A stretch of 33,016 bases of DNA. Origin: Spirogloea muscicola. Its lineage: Eukaryota > Streptophyta > Zygnematophyceae > Spirogloeales > Spirogloeaceae. The position numbers and the translations under genes are program-made. The stretch's first letter is position 1; each line of letters begins with the position of its first letter. The notes beneath the pieces are model-generated. The model saw nothing but the letters and a program-made list of their open reading frames with translations, did no database searches and was not told the origin of the DNA. The stretch spans positions 522,244 through 555,259 of the forward strand of contig WELB01000031.1 of NCBI GenBank assembly GCA_009602725.1, written 5' to 3'. Shown piece after piece: positions 31,438 to 33,016 of this stretch.

Positions 31438-32483
31438 CTAACTGTGGTGGCCGATGCCTGGCGGATGGTGGCCGCCAGTGGTGGCGTGGTGACCAATGCC
31501 GGGCGAGTGGTGGCCAGTGCCAGGCAACTGGTGGCCGCTGACGATGTCATGGCCGACGCCAGGCGGATGGTGGCCGCCAGCGGCAGCACGATGGTGACCG
31601 ACGCCGGCCGGGTGGTGGCCCCGCTTTCTTGAGAGAGCTGCGACAAGCCCGCAGGCGCCAGCAATGGCCAGGGAGCGTAGCAACAGATGTCAGCTCGAGG
31701 CACAATGCTTGCAGGAATGCATACATATACATATCCTGCATGGCGTCATGGTACGCGTGTTGGTGGCACTCGTGGCCGCTGTTGTGAGAGAGCGCAAGCG
31801 GCTGCCAATGCAAAGCGGCTGCCTTGCAGTACCGGCGGCGGGGCAGGCGGCGTCGCCGGGGAGGCTGAGCGCAGCGGGGTCGGCCGCCGGCCCGCACATC
31901 GCATACAGCGGCCGCGCTGTCACAGTGTTGATGTTGATCTCTGACGCCTGCAGCATCCGGCAGTGCCAGACCCCCCCGGCCGTGGATTGATTATTCTAAC
32001 CAGGTTCCACTACAAGCTGCAGAGGGAAGCTGAGATTGGAAGACCACTGCTTCCCTCACTGATGCTACCACGAGAGATAATCACCGCTTGGATCCAGTCA
32101 TCCGTCCCTCTGCCGAGAACTTCCAGCTGTGATGCAATGTGAGCTAGCGGCAGACGGGCAGGGGAGAAGTGGCGCACGAGGCCGAGGACGGCTGCGTCGC
32201 AAAAGCAGGCGTCGTCGGCGAAGCGGGCGAGGACGGAGCAGCAGCCGGCGTCCGGCGGGAGCTCCGGGAGGAACGCGAGGTTGAGGCAGGCGATGAGCGT
32301 GAAGAGCGGCAGCGGGCACGGCGACGCCGCCGCGGCCTGGGGCAAGACCGCTACGGAGCCCAGCAGCAGGCCCGCCAGCGCCGCGGCGGCCTTGGTGGGG
32401 CTGCGACGGGCGAGGCGCCCACAAGGCCTGTTGGCGGCGGAGCCTCTCCGGAGGCCCCGCGGCGGCGGCTGCGAGGAGCCCAT
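31438..32483 (-). CDS. Lipid-transfer-like (8-Cys) secreted protein with Gly-His-His/Pro tail
   Basis: Three minus-strand exons, 32483-32178, 31947-31833 and 31637-31438, join in phase to 206 residues plus stop. The N-terminus has a basic lead and a hydrophobic core (about 31-53, AAAALAGLLLGSVAVLPQAA), likely a signal peptide. Eight cysteines follow at 56, 66, 81, 82, 93, 95, 120 and 137, spaced C-X9-C-X14-CC-X10-C-X-C-X24-C-X16-C. This is the eight-cysteine motif of plant non-specific lipid-transfer and related proteins, including a VLGL..ININ stretch before the seventh Cys. The X16 between the last two is longer than the usual roughly 9-13. Exon 3 adds 66 residues with 16 histidines in GHHPPGIGHH-like units. 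No C-terminal hydrophobic GPI signal is seen. The 32178 donor was chosen because it alone gives normal spacing between Cys 95 and Cys 120. Exon 3 linkage is inferred from phase and splice sites. Confidence 0.7.
31441..31621 (-). repeat. Degenerate tandem repeat encoding GHHPPGxGHH units
   Basis: About six imperfect copies of a roughly 30-base unit (plus-strand core GGTGGCCGCCAG or GGTGGCC with variable spacers) make up the last LTP exon. The minus strand encodes repeated GHH, PPG and GIGHH words. Confidence 0.8.
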
Positions 32484-32760
32484 CTCGTCAGCTGCTTCCG
32501 GGTCGCCGCCGCTCGCCGTGCCGGCGCAAGCCGGCGGCCATGGCACGGCGGCAGCAGCGGCGGCGGCGTCCACTGCACTGGACGCCCAGAAGGCGGGGCA
32601 ATGGCGGCGAGCTTCGTGTGTTCTGGGTGTCACAGAGCGCCACTGGGAAGGTGGGGGGGGCTGTGGCGGCGCCGAGTAGGCCCACAGCACCAAGCGGGCG
32701 AGAGTAAGGCTCGGAGTGGTAGATGGTGGAATGGCAAGAGTGAGCACTTATTAGAAGCAG
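32484..32760. promoter_or_regulatory. Upstream region of the LTP-like gene
   Basis: This is the 5' flank of the minus-strand LTP-like gene. It is GC-rich and includes a short GGC/GCG run near 32550-32570. Open frames here are composition-driven. I see no distinct promoter element. Confidence 0.4.
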
Positions 32761-32764
32761 CTCC

Positions 32765-33016
32765 TTTCAGTGGCTGTGAGAGGCCAGCCCAGCAAACATC
32801 ACAAGTGCCCGCCCATAGAGAAGAGTGGCCGGCAAAGAAAGGGCTCGCCCATTGAGGATAGGGGCTGGACAAGCCAGCCCAAAAAAGAATGAACAAAGAA
32901 CGAGAAGGGGGCCAGAGGAAGCCAGAGGAAGCGCTAAGAAACCAAAGCACACAAAGAAAGAAAGCAGCTACAAATTACTCAGTAACCCCTGCTAAGCAGC
33001 CGCAAATCAGAGAGGC
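32765..33016 (+). repeat. Dispersed hairpin repeat copy at the right edge
   Basis: This contains two hairpin cores (TGGCTGTGAGAGGCCAGCCC near 32770 and GGGGCTGGACAAGCCAGCCC near 32862). 32841-32938 is the inverted counterpart of 17916-18003. The right end, GCAGCCGCAAATCAGAGAGGC, matches 17038-17060 (GCAGCCGCAGGTCAGAGAGAC). The element continues past the window. Confidence 0.8.

Noticed and set aside
32110-32177. Read-through of LTP exon 1 (VRHFSPARLPLAHIASQLEV..)
   Set aside because: It would put more than 40 residues between Cys 95 and the next Cys. Splicing at 32178 gives 24, which fits the eight-cysteine motif.
1-33016. tRNA or rRNA genes
   Set aside because: I searched by eye for clover-leaf arms with a GTTCRA loop and for rRNA signatures on both strands and found none convincing.

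Overview
This is nuclear DNA from a green plant of the streptophyte lineage. Every recognisable gene is split by GT-AG introns, and all have clear land-plant counterparts: bacterial-type PEP carboxylase, a LEUNIG-type corepressor, a DUF3339 micro-membrane protein, a plant SRPBCC/START protein, the plant FG-GAP protein that begins MRKRDLAIL, and an eight-cysteine lipid-transfer protein. An intron also carries TTTAGGG telomere-type repeats. Seven genes in 33 kb, GC-rich exons and introns of roughly 80-600 bases suggest a compact genome. The lipid-transfer protein favours a land plant. I cannot name the species; a hornwort, lycophyte or other non-seed plant would fit. There are two single Ns (7668 and 21449), and both look like assembly joins.

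Layout. 1-2510: no gene recognised, with fragments of a dispersed repeat near the left edge. 2511-6934 (minus): an LRR protein in 11 exons. 6935-7916: divergent intergenic region with an exact 75-bp duplication ending at an N. 7917-15942 (plus): bacterial-type PEP carboxylase in 22 exons, complete. 15943-18624: intergenic, with a cluster of hairpin-bearing repeats, a G-rich minisatellite and CCG runs. 18625-18992 (plus): DUF3339 protein in two exons. 20207-21448 (minus): SRPBCC domain protein with an unresolved 5' end. 21450-22212 (minus): first three exons of the FG-GAP gene, cut off by the second N. 22579-30534 (plus): LEUNIG-like gene with very long CAG-encoded glutamine tracts. 31438-32483 (minus): lipid-transfer-like protein with an unusual Gly-His-His/Pro tail. 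32750-33016: another copy of the dispersed repeat.

The genes do not form a pathway; this is an ordinary gene-dense plant neighbourhood. Exon models were built by hand from splice consensus, phase continuity and remembered family conservation. The LRR, PEPC, DUF3339 and LTP models each close to a whole number of codons across all junctions, which supports them. The most interesting points are the GHH-rich tail on the LTP, an apparent 32-base intron in the LRR gene, the pure-CAG tracts and splicing oddities in the LEUNIG gene, the repeat family with its conserved hairpin, and the two probable misjoins at the Ns.
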